DNA of 64,000 nt, from contig NW_026555331.1 of assembly GCF_014898055.3 (NCBI RefSeq), forward strand, positions 96,556,684 through 96,620,683. The letters run 5' to 3'. This document shows, in pieces, positions 24,606 through 36,014 of the stretch (positions are counted from its first letter, which is position 1; each line of letters starts with the position of its first letter). The notes under the pieces are model-generated. The model was not told where the DNA came from and ran no database searches. It worked only from the letters and a program-made list of their open reading frames with translations. Both the position numbers and the translations under genes were made by a program. This DNA comes from Talpa occidentalis (lineage: Eukaryota > Chordata > Mammalia > Eulipotyphla > Talpidae).

Positions 24606-26091
24606 GTTGTTTTAAAGAACACATTCCTGAAGCTGCTTAAAATTCATTTGTTGTGTGTGTGTGGGGGGGGTAGAAATTAGGTGGAATGTGGTTGGGGAAG
24701 CAAGGAAACAGGCATAGCAGGAAAGCAAGAGCGCCAAGAGGGAGAAGCACTCCCCTCCATTCAGTAGTTTTAATTCCTGTTAGACTTTGAGAAAAGTACA
24801 AACTCACTCAAAGCTTTATTTACACCGCAGATTGGCCCTCACTAGTTTCCTGCTTAATCCATCTACTTTCTTATATCTTCTTTCAAAAATCAATGTTTCC
24901 AAGGGAGGAAGGAAAAAAGCTCAGGGAATAGAAAGTCTAATTTGGTGGGTGGGAAGACCTCCATATTCAATGTTCATCAAAATATCAATCTATCAGGTTG
25001 ACAGAAATGTTATATAAGCAGCTGCTGCCTTTAAGAAATCACATTCTGTCACATCTTGTAGCAATAACAGGTTTGGACTGAGATATAAGAAACAAGGACC
25101 CCAAATCACATGCTTTGATAATCCCTGCACTTCTGTGGAGCTCTGGTTTCTCATCCACAAAAAGGAGGGGCAGCATCTTTGAACGAAACTGATTATCCAA
25201 ATAGATTTTCCTGGTTTTCAACCATATGGTCAACTTCTCATAGCCATGAATCATTCATTACTGAGGAAAAACCATAGTTGATGCTGCTTAACTTCATTTA
25301 TTTGGGAAAACACATCGAGGATTTGAGAAATCTAAGAAATATCACTTGGGCAAAGAGGAGGATTATGGTTATTATGACACTGGAAGTGTTCTGTTTCCTT
25401 TAGCATAAAAATTGAATCCTGAAGGCTCTGTGACCCATGATAGAAATCTTTGGTTAAAAAAAAAATTCATGTTTCATAAAATTTAGGTTCCAAGTAGGCA
25501 ACAGCTTTATTATAAGACAGGAGTTACAATGGACTTTCCCAAGCCCATCATTGTTTGAGTTTCCTCACAAGAGGGCAGTGCAACTTAACACTTGCAGCCT
25601 GGGAGTGGGAGGCAGAGGGAGGCTGGCTGCAAACTCCACTGTTGCTCCCAACATACAGAAAACCGAAGGTAAAAATTGCCACGTTGAAAGGAAAATCTTA
25701 GCAAAAGTTGCCTTTTGTCTTCTCAGAAACTGATGGAGAATCCTGGCTTTACAAGTAACCAAAATACATCTCACTTCAAATCTGGAAATGATGGGAATTT
25801 TGAATATCAGTTGGTTAGTGACTGTCATTTGAGTTAGTGAAATTCTTTGGGCACTGAAATTCACCAGAAATATATAACAGCTTAATGCAGTATCCCTCAG
25901 ATAGAATCATATCCTAGGGGGTAGCAAACATATATTTTACACAAGCACGTTTTATGTAAGCAACTTAAACCTTAGAGCACTTGAATTATGTGGACAAAAG
26001 GAAAGTTTCTAACCCAGCTTCAGAATTACAGTGACTGAGGTCTGAACAATAAGATAGTCTCCAAAGTATTCCTTTTGGAAATTAATGCCTT
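24606..26091. other. Unique non-coding DNA
   Basis: No gene or repeat family recognised. A short GT/G-rich run lies at 24650-24671. Confidence 0.45.
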
Positions 26092-26105
26092 TATATGTCT
26101 CTCTT

Positions 26106-26429
26106 TTTTTTTTTTTTTTTTTTTTTTTATAGAGGCATGCTTTATTTATTTGTTTGCTGGTTTCTTTGTTTGTTTTGTTTATACATGCACTGGGTACAGT
26201 CAGAAGCGCGGGAGGGCGAGAGAATTCACCAGAGCCAGAGCGGGGAGCAGAGCAGGCAGAAGGACCGAAGTACACTGCTGAGGGGAGCAGCGGGCGGCAG
26301 GAGAGGTCTGCGCGCCATGTGGGACCCTCCTCCGGTGGCCGGGGAGCAGCCGGGGATCGAACCGGCGCCGCAGAGGCCGCGCGCAGCTTCGCAACCCAGC
26401 GCTCAACCGCTGTGCCACCGGGGAGGCCC
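26106..26429 (-). mobile_element. tRNA-derived SINE, subfamily B, extended tail
   Basis: Antisense, well-preserved copy with 'ccggggatcgaacc' (box B complement) and head complement 'gtgccaccggggaggccc'. The tail is longer than in other copies. After the usual end there is a (CAAA)n/(TAAA)n-like run, then a shared block reading 'atagaggcatg' on the + strand, then a poly-T of about 27. Exact target duplication 'tatatgtctctctt' at 26092-26105 and 26430-26443. CpGs are retained, so it looks recent. Confidence 0.95.
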
Positions 26430-26689
26430 TATATGTCTCTCTTAATATGCAGTAGCCATGAATACTTCACTGCTAACTTTCTATACAGACGTTCATGTAA
26501 GCACTTTGCCTTCTAGAGATTTCACTTCAGAACTATGACATCAAATTTTGAGCAGATAAGAAAATTACCTGTGTGGTCTTAATGTTCCCTCTAAATTCTC
26601 CATGCCACATCAATCAACTGTTCTGTTAAGCCATTCAATCAAATTGAAAGTACATTCTTGGACAAAATAGAATGTGCTCATTAGCCATG

Positions 26690-27060
26690 AACAAACCAAA
26701 AATTAAGTTAGGGAAACAACTCCATTTACAATAGATTTAAAAACAATGAAATGCTTATGAAGAAATTGAGCAAAGAAATTGCTAGCCTCGTACTCTAGAA
26801 ATTCCAGAATTTCATTGAAAATTGAAGACCCAATTAGATAAAAAAATATTCTCAGTTCATATATTGTTAAAATCTTCAAAATCTATTGATAGAAATAACT
26901 CACAAATGCATCTACAGATTCCACATAACTCCTCTAAAAGTCTTAGCTAGCATTTTTGCAGAAATTAATAAGCTAATCCTAAAATTCATATAGAAAAGCA
27001 AAGATCAAAAATAAAGTAATCTTGCTGAAGGTCTCACACTTCTCAGTCTTAAAAATTACT
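26690..27060 (+). repeat. Old L1M ORF2 relic
   Basis: Decayed L1 ORF2: 'ccatttacaatagatttaaaaacaatgaaatgc', 'attgaagacccaattagataaa', 'cctaaaattcatatagaaaagcaaagatc'. No open frame remains. Confidence 0.65.
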
Positions 27061-27238
27061 GCAAAGTTACAAGATTGTGTGATTGAATATATTTTTATAT
27101 GTTTATATGTAATTATATATTGTAAAAGTGTAAAGGGATTAAGTATTTAAGTATTAATGATATATATAGTAAATTGTATAATATATATTAAAGTATTAAG
27201 GGATTAAGTTCAGTATTAGAGACAGAGATAAATATCAG

Positions 27239-27275
<37 letters not shown>

Positions 27276-27495
27276 GTAATTTATCAAGAAGTTCATGCAG
27301 TAATAAATACCTAATTGAAGAAATGGGTACACCTGGAGGGGAGAGGATTATAACAAAAAGGAGTGACACACACAGGACCATTTCAGTTACATTAATATTT
27401 TATTCCATAATCTGAATAATCGGAAAATGAGTTCATAGTCTTTTATTCTTTACACCTTTTTGCCTGTCAGAAAATTTCTATAATAAATATGCTTT
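27061..27495. repeat. TA-rich stretch with (TC)n(TA)n tract
   Basis: AT-rich sequence with repeated 'attaagtattaa' motifs at 27135-27215, and a compound microsatellite of about nine TC then nine TA units at 27239-27275. Probably the decayed tail of the preceding L1. Confidence 0.7.
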
Positions 27496-27510
27496 AAAAA
27501 GCAAAAACAA

Positions 27511-27778
27511 GGGCCTCCCTGGTGGTGCAGTGGGTTGAGCACAGCGTTGTGAAGCAATCTGCGTAGCCTGTGCAGCACCGGTTCAATTCCCAGCCAGCCA
27601 GGGAACTACCCACATGGAGCGGCAGACCTCTCCTGTCTCGCCTGCTGCTCCTCTCAGCAGTGTATTTCAGTCAGTCTGCCTGTTCTGCTCCCCGCTCTGT
27701 CTCTGATGAATCCTCTTACCCTCCCAGGATCTAAACTGTACCCCAGTTCTTGTATAAAAATAAATAATTCTTTAAAAA
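27511..27778 (+). mobile_element. tRNA-derived SINE, subfamily A
   Basis: Sense full-length copy from 'gggcctccctggtggtgcag', box B-like 'ggttcaattcc', to 'ccccagttcttgtataaaaa' and the A-tail. Target duplication 'aaaaagcaaaaacaa' at 27496-27510 and 27779-27793. Confidence 0.95.
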
Positions 27779-27793
27779 AAAAAGCAAAAACAA

Positions 27794-28736
27794 ATTTAAA
27801 AGTAATCATTACATGGGCTTTATTTTTGGCCTCAAAACCACAGCACTTACACTGGGGGTGAAGTTCTAAAAGTGTCTCCAAATATTTACTTGTCCACTGG
27901 CACATATCCACACTTTAGAATGTTTCTAAAATTGAAAGCAAAAAATCAAGAGATGATCTGTGTAAGATTCTGTTTCCTTTGTCATCTGCTGAAAAAAGTC
28001 TTAGTGTTTGACAACTAATGAGCAAAAGAAAAATGTCATTTGGGAGAATGGGGCAGGAGGAGAAAACCAATGAAGAGTTGGTTGCACAAGTATGGAGGCA
28101 GGGATCAGAGTGGCCGTGCCTGTGAGTGGATGCTCTCCAGTCCCTAGTGCTGTCTTCTCTAACAGTCATCTGCATTTTCTAAGGGATAAGCCTAAAAATA
28201 GTGAAACTTTTGATCAAGTGATGAAAAGTTTGTTTTGAGACTACACACTTGCAAGTGTATGGAAGACACTGATGTACAGTCTCCATGAAACCATTTTAAA
28301 CCATTGAAAGGCAAAAACTCCAGTGATCTATCATTTTAACTTTGCAACACATTATATACTGGCTTCTTCTAATTTTTTTCTCTCAAATTGACTAAATTTA
28401 AGCAATATTCAGGAATTTTTAAAAAAGTATTACTGTGTTTGTGTGTCTTATGAATTTTAATGGATTTTTTTTAGTATTTTAATGTGGTTATCCTATTAAT
28501 GTAATGTTTGCTTTTAAAATTCAATACTTGAAAAGTATTACCTAGATGTAAGTAGCTTAAACAAGTCAAATAGCGAAAATCCCAGGGCGGCAGCAAGCAG
28601 ACAGCATGGAATCTCAGCACTCCTGGTAGGGCCACATTTGTAAATAACAGACTGAAAAAACAATACAAAATGGGACACTCAGCCCAGAATATCTTTTTTT
28701 TTTGTCTAAAGCCATAGAGATTTATAAAATCTCCAC
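27794..28736. other. Unique non-coding DNA
   Basis: No gene or repeat family recognised. Confidence 0.45.
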
Positions 28737-28751
28737 CTGCCCAGCATTTTA

Positions 28752-29050
28752 TATTATTTTATTTTATTATTTATTTATTTTTAAAAGATTTATTTATTTA
28801 TTTATACAAGCACTGGGTACAGTCAGAAGCGCGGGAGGGTGAGAGAATTCACCAGAGCCAGAGCGGGGAGCAGAGCAGGCAGACTGATGAAGTACACTGC
28901 TGAGGGGAGCAGTGGGCGGCAGGAGAGTTCTGCGCGCCATGCGGGACCCTCCTCCGGTGGCCGGGGAGCAGCCGGGGATTGAACCGGTGCTACAGAGGCC
29001 GCGGGCAGCTTCGCAACCCAGCGCTCAACCGCTGCATCACCGGGGAGGCC
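28752..29050 (-). mobile_element. tRNA-derived SINE, subfamily B, antisense
   Basis: Antisense copy with 'acaagcactgggtacagtca', 'gagagaattcaccagagcca' and head complement 'atcaccggggaggcc'. Exact target duplication 'ctgcccagcatttta' at 28737-28751 and 29051-29065. CpG-rich and little diverged. Confidence 0.95.
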
Positions 29051-29065
29051 CTGCCCAGCATTTTA

Positions 29066-29400
29066 AAGCCAAAGAACTTTGTTCATTGAGCTGGCATTGG
29101 GAAAGAATTCCTATTCCTCCAGTGCCCTTATTTACAGCCTTATAGAGTAACAATGATCAATGCAAACAGCTAGTCCAGACAAAGCCACCCAATGATGTCT
29201 TCCTCATGAAACCAAAAAGTCTCTGTATTTCAACATTGCCACCCATTGAAAAACAGACCTCAAGTCCTTCCTGATTAAAGAGGTTGTGGACCTGGCTGAA
29301 CACAAGAACAAGGTCAAATTAGAAGACAAGCAGCCTCAAGTAAGAGAATGAAAGGAGACAAAAAACAAGAGAGAATTCTTGTGTTAGTCGCTATCTCAAT
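29066..29400. other. Unique non-coding DNA
   Basis: No gene or repeat recognised. Confidence 0.4.
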
Positions 29401-29765
29401 TGAATTTCTGAAGTATAATTTTTATTAAAGTCCAAACTGCATATAGAAGAGTATGTAAATTATGAGTGCAGCTTGATGAGATTTCTCATAGCAAACACAG
29501 CCCTGCGACCATGTATTGATCTAAAACCCCAGAAAACCCTTTTATGCCTTTTAATCTTTCCTTCTCCAAAGGCAACCACTACAATGGTTTCTACCATCAT
29601 CACTTGGTTTTACCTTCCTCTGAACTTGAAACAGACTCATACACAATATTCTTTTGTGTCTGGCTTCTTTGGATTGACATGTGTTAGTGAGATTCACCCG
29701 TGTTCTGTTGGCAAGCTGGTTATTATATGAATGTCTTTCTAGACCTATTGACCAGGATTTGCTCA
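29401..29765 (-). repeat. Possible old L1M 3' UTR relic, antisense
   Basis: The pattern 'aagtataatttttattaaagt', 'aggcaaccactacaatggtttctacc', 'tggcttctttggattgacatg', 'gttagtgagattcacccg' is the style of antisense L1M 3' UTRs. Very diverged, so only tentative. Confidence 0.45.
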
Positions 29766-29939
29766 TTTCAGAATTTAAAGTGCTATAGCTGACCTAGGCG
29801 CTCTAAAATAAGAAAGTCACTCTGGAATGATAGGCAGCCTTGCTTCAGCAGGCTTTGGCCTTCCAGGATGGCATATTGGAAGAGCATTTCCTTTCATTTT
29901 TAGCTTCCAGGGATTTCAAGTGCTCAAGTTGTTCTTAAT

Positions 29940-30190
29940 TTCTTCTTCTCTTTAATGCTGATGGAATATGTAGTAACAGCCTTTCTTTAGCTAAGATATT
30001 GGTGAGTTTTGCCAACTTCTCTTTTTTTATTCATGATCAATCTTACTAAGAGGTCATCGATTTTCCTGTTTTTTTTTTTAAACAACTTTTGACTTTGTTG
30101 ATTTTCTCTACTTCATTGGTTTCCAGTGTCATAAATTACTGCTGTTTAGTATCACTTTTTTCTCTCTTTAATTCAGTGTCTTTTCCTAGC
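29940..30190 (-). repeat. Old L1 ORF2 relic, antisense
   Basis: Antisense old L1 text: 'tattggtgagttttgcca', 'acttttgactttgttgattttctct', 'tttaattcagtgtcttttcc'. Decayed, with no frame. Confidence 0.55.
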
Positions 30191-30491
30191 TTTTGAAGTG
30201 GATACTTTGGTCATGATTTTTAGCCTTGTAATACTGTTTTCTAAATTAAGTTATTTCTTTCCTCACCAAACCCATCCTCTGTATTCTGTACAGCAGGGGC
30301 GTCTACTATGCAAACTGCTTTTCCTCTCCACCAAAGGATTAGACTCTGCAAACAGGAGGTGCCCTTGGGAGACAGCAAGACTGGAGGAGGCAGGAGGCTT
30401 CACTCTTTCCTATGCTGTCAGCATTACCCAGCACTGGACTTTCACCCCTTAGGCCCCTGTGGGTGTTAGCTGTAAATATTTTTCAGTTCTC

Positions 30492-32372
30492 AAGCAATTC
30501 CATTAAGATCTGGAACAAGACAAGGATGTCCACTCTCACCACTGCTTTTCAATATAATACTGGAAGTCCTAGCCAGGGCAATAAGACAAGAGAAAGACAT
30601 CCAAGGAATCCAAATAAGAAAAGAAGAAGTCAAACTATCACTATTTGCAGACGATATGATATTATACATAGAGAACCCCAAAAACTCCACAGAAAAGCTA
30701 ATTCAACTCATCAATCAATTCAGTAAAGTGGCAGGATACAAAATCAACACGCAAAAGTCAGTAGCCTTCCTATACACAAACAATAAATCTGAAGAAGAAG
30801 AAATCAAAAAAACCATCCCTTTTGTTATTGAAACAAAAAAAATCAAATATTTGGGAATAAATCTAACAAAAGAGGTAAAGGACCTATACAAAGAAAACTA
30901 TAAAACACTGTTAAAAGAAATAGAAGAAGTCACAAAGAAATGGAGAGACATCCCCTGCTCGTGGATTGGAAGAATAAACATTATTAAAATGGCCATTCTT
31001 CCAAAAGCAATATACAGATTCAATGCTATTCCAATCAAAATTTCAATGTCATTCTTCAAAGAAATAGAACAATTATTGATGAAATTCATATGGAATCACA
31101 AAAAACCCCGAATAGCCAAAGCTCTACTGAAAAAAAAAGAAGGGAATGGAGGCATTACACTCCCAGACTTCAAACTCTACTACAAAGCCATAATCATCAA
31201 AACTGCATGGTATTGGAACAAGAACAGACATACAGACCAATGGAATCGAATAGAAAATCCAGAAATAAACCCACAGATTTATGGTCAACTAATCTTTGAC
31301 AAAGGAGCAAAGACTATGCATTGGAGCAAAGAAAGTTTGTTCAATAAATGGTGCTGGGAAAACTGGGTCGCTACATGCAAAAGAATGAAGCTTGACCTCT
31401 ACCTCACACCATACACAAAAATCAACTCAAAATGGATTAAAGAACTAGACATAAGACCTGAAACCATAAAATATATAGAAGGAAATATAGGCGAAACACT
31501 ACGTGATTTGCACATCAAAGACATCTTTACAGACACATCACCCAAAGCAGTGATAGTGAAGGCAAAGATAAACAGCTGGGACTACATCAAATTAAAGAGC
31601 TTCTGCACAGCAAAAGAGACAATAACAAAAACAAAGAGAAACCCCACCAACTGGGAGAACATTTTTGCACCCAACACTAATGATAAAGGACTGATCACAA
31701 AAATCTGCAAAGAGCTGATGAGACTCAACAACAACAGAAAATAATCCAGTCAAAAAATGGGCAGAAGAGCTAAAAAGAAACTTCTCTGAAGAGGAAATGC
31801 AAATGGCCAACAGGCATATGAAAAAATGTTCAACATCACTTGCCATCAGGGAAATGCAAATCAAAACTACCATGAGATACCATCTCACACCAGTGAGAAT
31901 GGCACATATTAAAAAAACTAGCAACAACAAATGCTGGCGAGGGTGTGGAGAAAAAGGAACTCTTCTGCACTGTTGGTGGGAGTGCAAACTGGTCCAACCA
32001 CTGTGGAAAGCTGTGTGGAGATTTCTGGACCTACTAAACATAGAGCTTCCATATGATCCAGCAATTCCACTCCTAGGTATTTACCCAAAGGAAACAGAAA
32101 CATCAATTCCAAAGAACACCTGCACCCCTATGTTTATAGCAGCACTGTTTACAATAGCTAAGCTTTGGAAACAACCCAAATGCCCAAAAATAGATGACTG
32201 GATCAAGAAGATGTGGTACATATATACCATGGAATATTACTCAGCGTTCAAAAAAGATAAACACATGCAATTTGCAGCAACATGGATGGCACTGGAAGGG
32301 ATCATGCTCAGCGAAATAAGCCAAAAAGAAAAAGAAAAATACCAGATGGTCTCACTCATAGCAGGAATCTAG
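30492..32372 (+). pseudogene. L1 ORF2 C-terminal half, one frameshift
   Basis: Encodes the 3' part of the L1 ORF2 protein. The catalytic FADD motif of the reverse transcriptase is seen just upstream of 30656. The frame then stays open for 362 codons to 31744, through the thumb/connector regions ('[13 protein letters not shown]', '[10 protein letters not shown]'). About 2 bp missing near 31735, compared with the paralogue at 48.7-55.0 kb, shifts the frame. It resumes at 31797-32372 (191 codons) with the cysteine-rich motif C-x3-C-x7-H-x4-C ('[13 protein letters not shown]...C') and the C-terminal '[18 protein letters not shown]' block. The endonuclease domain is absent through 5' truncation, so it is non-functional. 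Confidence 0.92.
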
Positions 32373-32565
32373 AAAACTTAAATAAGGGACCAGGAAAATG
32401 AATAACTATAAGAAAGTGAAAATCAAAATCAACAAAAAACTATGAACCAGAGACACTTTTTTGGGGAGCGGGGGCGGGAGAGGAGGGATTGGGGTCAGAA
32501 TGGGGGGGCTGCAATTGTATGGGGAATATAACAATAAAATTTATTATTAAAAAAAAAAAAAAAAA
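30492..32565 (+). mobile_element. Young L1 LINE, 5'-truncated
   Basis: Begins inside the ORF2 reverse-transcriptase domain ('aagcaattccattaagatc') and runs to the 3' UTR, AATAAA at 32533-32538, and a first poly(A) at 32549-32565. Target duplication 'atatttttcagttctc' (16 bp, exact) lies at 30476-30491 and at 32634-32649. The second copy is beyond a 53-bp non-L1 segment and a second poly(A), so the inserted unit is L1 plus a transduced 3' flank. It is closely similar to the full-length antisense L1 at 48.7-55.0 kb and so is relatively recent. Confidence 0.95.
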
Positions 32566-32630
32566 GTAAATCCCAAAGATTTTCTTACCGCAAGTCCTTT
32601 TGTCAAGTAGGCCTAAGGAAAAAAAAAAAA
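32566..32630 (+). other. 3'-transduced flank plus second poly(A)
   Basis: 53 bp of non-L1 sequence (32566-32618, beginning 'gtaaatcccaaagattttc' and ending 'gcctaagg') followed by 12 A (32619-32630), then the downstream target duplication. This is the structure left when an L1 transcript reads past its own weak poly(A) site into genomic flank. No AATAAA is visible just before the second A-run, which is the weak point of the call. Confidence 0.75.
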
Positions 32631-32649
32631 TATATATTTTTCAGTTCTC

Positions 32650-33089
32650 TCAGTCCAGCCTCATCATCGTTCCTCAGCAGTTTATCCCCATTGCACACAG
32701 CGGCTCTTCTAAACTTCTTGGTCTACAAACCCCAGTGTCTTCTCTTTTCTTCCCTCTGCCCTAGCACAGTAGCTGCTTCCACCAGTTACTTGCTCTTTGT
32801 TACCTACATGTCCCTTATTAGTTTTTCTTGATCAACTAATCCCTAACATCACTTTCCTTCTGCTAACATAATTGGTTAGTTTTCTGTTTCATGACTAGCC
32901 TCTGACTAAAGTTGTCCTAAAAACATGTGAACAAAGACGTGCAATGCATTTGAAAGTGGACAAAATTTCATTTCGCCCCTCCTCCCAAGCTGCTATTTCT
33001 CCTTTGTTTTGTATCTTTGTTGGAAAGGAACCAAGTTAGAAATCCAAGAGTATTTTCTAATGTGTTTTCCTCTCCCTTATGCTCCGCAG
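32650..33089. other. Unique non-coding DNA
   Basis: No gene recognised. May contain diverged 5' L2 sequence leading into the next entry. Confidence 0.4.
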
Positions 33090-33480
33090 CCAACTTGTCA
33101 TCAACTTCCATTGATTCTGTCTCTTATGTATTCCCTGGAATCTCCTCCCTCCATTGTATTTCCATTGCCAATACTTTAACTCAGGCTGCAGCCATTTCTT
33201 GCTAAGCCTGTTTAATTAGTCTCTTGGCCTTAGGCATTGTTACATGCCAATCTCTATCTTGCTATCAAAACCGTGTTTTATAAAGCAAAAAATGCTCTCT
33301 TTTAAAACACTTCAGGGGCCCCACATTGCTGCAGTATAAAGTCAAAATACCTCCATAACACATTCATCTTTTAGCCTTTCATGAGCTGACATTTGTCCAC
33401 CCCCTCAGCTTCATCTGTCACTAATCTTCACCTTCAATCAGAACACCCTTTCTCCCCTCATGCATCACCTCCCAGGATGC
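33090..33480 (+). repeat. L2 LINE 3'-end relic
   Basis: Sense L2-like text: 'gctcccttcattgtat' type start, 'aaaacacttcaggggccccacattgc', 'agtataaagtcaaaatacctccataacac', 'ttagcctttcatgagctgac', 'acccctcagcttcatctgtc'. This parallels the L2 3' end (cttcaatggctccccattgcc, aaagtccaaactccttagc). Ancient. Confidence 0.65.
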
Positions 33481-34920
33481 CTATCTTAATGGGCAATGGA
33501 TTGGCAATCAGGGAATTTAATAAACTGCCATGAAATGAAAAAATGACATCTCCCATGTTTCTATACAGTCTTCATAGTTTTAGTTTCGAATAAATCTGTG
33601 ATATTTTACTAAATGGAACGCCATAATTTGAGAAACCACTTCTCAATTTTTGCATATTAAATCTACTTATTATAATGATTAACTTTTTGTATCAATTTGT
33701 CTAGGACACAGAACCAGGATATGTGTTCAAATATTATTCTTGATGTTTCTGTAAAGGTATTTTTAGATGACGTTAACATTGAAGTCAGACTTTTAGGAAA
33801 GCCTATCATTGGCCTTATCGAATCAATTAAAAGCCTTAACAGGAAAAAAAAGAAATCTCCCCAGAAAAGATTAATTCTGCCAACAGACAGAAATTCTACC
33901 TTTGGACTCAAATGGAAATTTTTCCCTGTGTCTCTAGCCTACTGGCCTACCCTATAGATTTTGGACTTCTAAGACTCCAAAATTATGTGAACTATTTTTA
34001 TACATTTCAGTCTCTCTCCTTCTTCCTTTCCTCTTACTCTCTTGTTCCCTGTCTCTATAGTAATAGAGATACAGAGTTACACACACACAATAACAACACA
34101 CACACACACACATGCACCCTGTAGGTTCTGTTCCTCTGGCGATTTCTCACTAAACTTTAAAACAGCTTGTCTCACACTTAAAAAAGGTAACTTCTTCCAG
34201 AGACCTTTATATTTAAGATCTTAACCTATAGATGAGGAAAAAAATAATAATTAACATTACCTCAGGTACCTGATAATGGATAAGAAAGCAATTCTGGAGA
34301 GAGTGTAGATTTCCATATGCCCTCAAAATTGCATGTGTTCTTCCTTATAGTTGCCAGTACTGTAATCACCTTTTTCCTTATACTGAGAATAAACAAAGGT
34401 CTGTGGCCTTATCCAAAATCAAGTCACCTATTTTCCAATCAACTGCTGCATAGACTGTGATTTAATGTCTAAGAAGAGGACAATGACTAGACCACTCAAG
34501 TGCTTTGTGTGGTGCTATTCTTATCGCCAGGGGGAAAATAATCAAGTAGAAATAGCGAGTGGCTTGGTGTATACTTGAGGCACTTCACCCCAAATGACAG
34601 CTATTTCAAGAATCACCATTCAGAATGATGGAGGACAAGAACAGGAAAACAAACAAACAAAAAAAAAAAACCCTGAAACTGAAAAGGTGGTACGCCACAA
34701 GAACAGAAACCTGGCTCACACAAAGGAGGTGGGGGTAGAAGGAGATTAGCATAGCCATTGACACAGCTATGCAAACCAAGATCCTTAGGCACAGACAACA
34801 CAGCTGCAGAAAATAGTATCCTTAGGCGAAGACTAGGATCCTTAGGCACAGACACGAGATTACAAAGCATAACATCCAAGCAAGTATCAGCCTGCTGCCT
34901 AGAGCACAGGCCCAAGGGTA
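33481..34920. other. Unique non-coding DNA; possible retroviral-type remnant near 34.7 kb
   Basis: No gene recognised. A CA microsatellite lies at 34080-34111. At 34722-34746 a purine-rich stretch ('aaaggaggtggggg...') resembles a polypurine tract, and 34790-34860 holds three imperfect copies of 'atccttaggcacagaca'. These may be parts of an old LTR element split by the L1 that follows, but I cannot define its ends. Confidence 0.35.
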
Positions 34921-34932
34921 AAGAGACTGAGG

Positions 34933-36008
34933 AATCTCCACACAGCTTTCCATAGTGGTTGGACCAGTTTGCACTTCCACCAACAGTGCAGGAGAGTTCC
35001 TTTTTCTCCACATCCTTGCCAACATTTGTTGTTGCTAGTTTTTTTAATATGTGCCATTGTCACTGGTGTGAAATGGTATTCATTGTAGTTTTGATTTGCA
35101 TTTCCCTGATTGCAAGTGATGTTGAACATTTTTTCATATGCTGGTTGGCCATTTGTATTTCCTCTTTGGAGAAGTTTCTTTCTAGCTCTTTTGCCCATTT
35201 TTTGACTGGATTATTTTCTTTGTTTTTGTTGAGTCTCATCAGCTCTTTGTAGATTTATGTGGTCAGTCTGTAACAGGGTGGTCCCCAGGAAAGGGGGAGG
35301 TTCCAGCTTCCCTGCCCCACCCAAGGAAGGGTGGAGCGGAGCAGGAAGAGGAGAAGCAGAAGAAGAGACTAAGGAAGGAAGGAAGCAGGATGGAGCCAGG
35401 AGACCTGGAGGAGGCGCATGGAGCCTAGAGACACGTAAAGAAACTGCGCTTGTCTTTTGGTCGTGGACTGGGTGACACAGATGTGGGTGAGACCCGTGGG
35501 GAGGTGACCATGGCAGCTTTTATCTTGATGTTGATTTTGCTCTTTTCCTTCCGGGCTTGTCCGGTTGTTTGTGACCCTTTGCTGTGGGTCCCCACTGGAA
35601 GATGCTTTAGACTTTTAGCAGGCTTTGGGGCCTTGTTCTGGGCCAATCCCATTTGGATGGACTTTTACCCACAAGGGGATGGGTAACTTTGGGTGCTTCA
35701 TTTAGAAACTAGACTCTTTGCCTTACCTGTATTGTTTCCTAGTTTTATTAAAGTTCCTTCCCATTAAAGTCTCCTATGTTTTGTGTTGATGCGGCGGATG
35801 GCAGAACCCATGTAGAATAGGCAGGTTTGCGGGGTTTGGGCTGCCCCTCTCCCTGTCCTATAACAAGTCCTTTATCATTAGTGTTGTATGCAAAAATGTT
35901 CTCCCAGTTAGTGGGGTTTCTCTTTGTTTTGGTTATTGTCTCTTTTGCTGTGCAGAAGCTCTTTAATTTGATGTAGTCCCAGCTGTTTATCTTTGCCTTC
36001 ACTATCAC
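34933..36008 (-). mobile_element. L1 LINE, inverted 5' half (split by a solo LTR)
   Basis: Antisense L1 ORF2 sequence from 'aatctccacacagc' to 'gccttcactatcac'. It corresponds to the segment that lies just 5' of the forward L1 part starting at 36015 (positions 31551-32024 of the L1 copy at 30.5 kb). An inverted 5' half joined to a forward 3' half at contiguous L1 coordinates is the twin-priming signature. Interrupted at 35269-35865 by the solo LTR. Confidence 0.92.
35269..35865 (+). mobile_element. Solo ERV LTR, 597 bp, inside L1
   Basis: Termini 'tgtaaca' and 'tataaca' give the canonical TG...CA ends. A 4-bp target duplication 'agtc' lies at 35265-35268 and 35866-35869, and removing the insert plus one duplication restores the uninterrupted L1 text '...gatcagtcctttatc'. 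A 4-bp duplication fits gammaretrovirus-like (class I) ERVs. ATTAAA-type polyadenylation signals occur near 35745 and 35763. No internal genes remain, as expected after LTR-LTR recombination. Orientation is inferred from the poly(A) signals. Confidence 0.88.
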
Positions 36009-36014
36009 CATCAC

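Noticed and set aside
26095..26516. Overlapping 116- and 120-codon ORFs through the SINE
   Set aside because: Reading frames of a CpG-rich SINE copy; the same frames recur at 45.4-45.8 kb and in other SINE copies.
30656..31744. 362-codon ORF as a host gene
   Set aside because: It is the L1 ORF2 reverse-transcriptase C-terminal half inside a 5'-truncated insertion.
34741..34762. U6 snRNA-like 'gattagcatagcc'
   Set aside because: Only about 13 bases resemble U6; the flanks do not follow the RNA.
34613..35011. 132-codon antisense ORF
   Set aside because: It crosses from non-L1 sequence into the inverted L1, has no domain, and is a chance chimeric frame.
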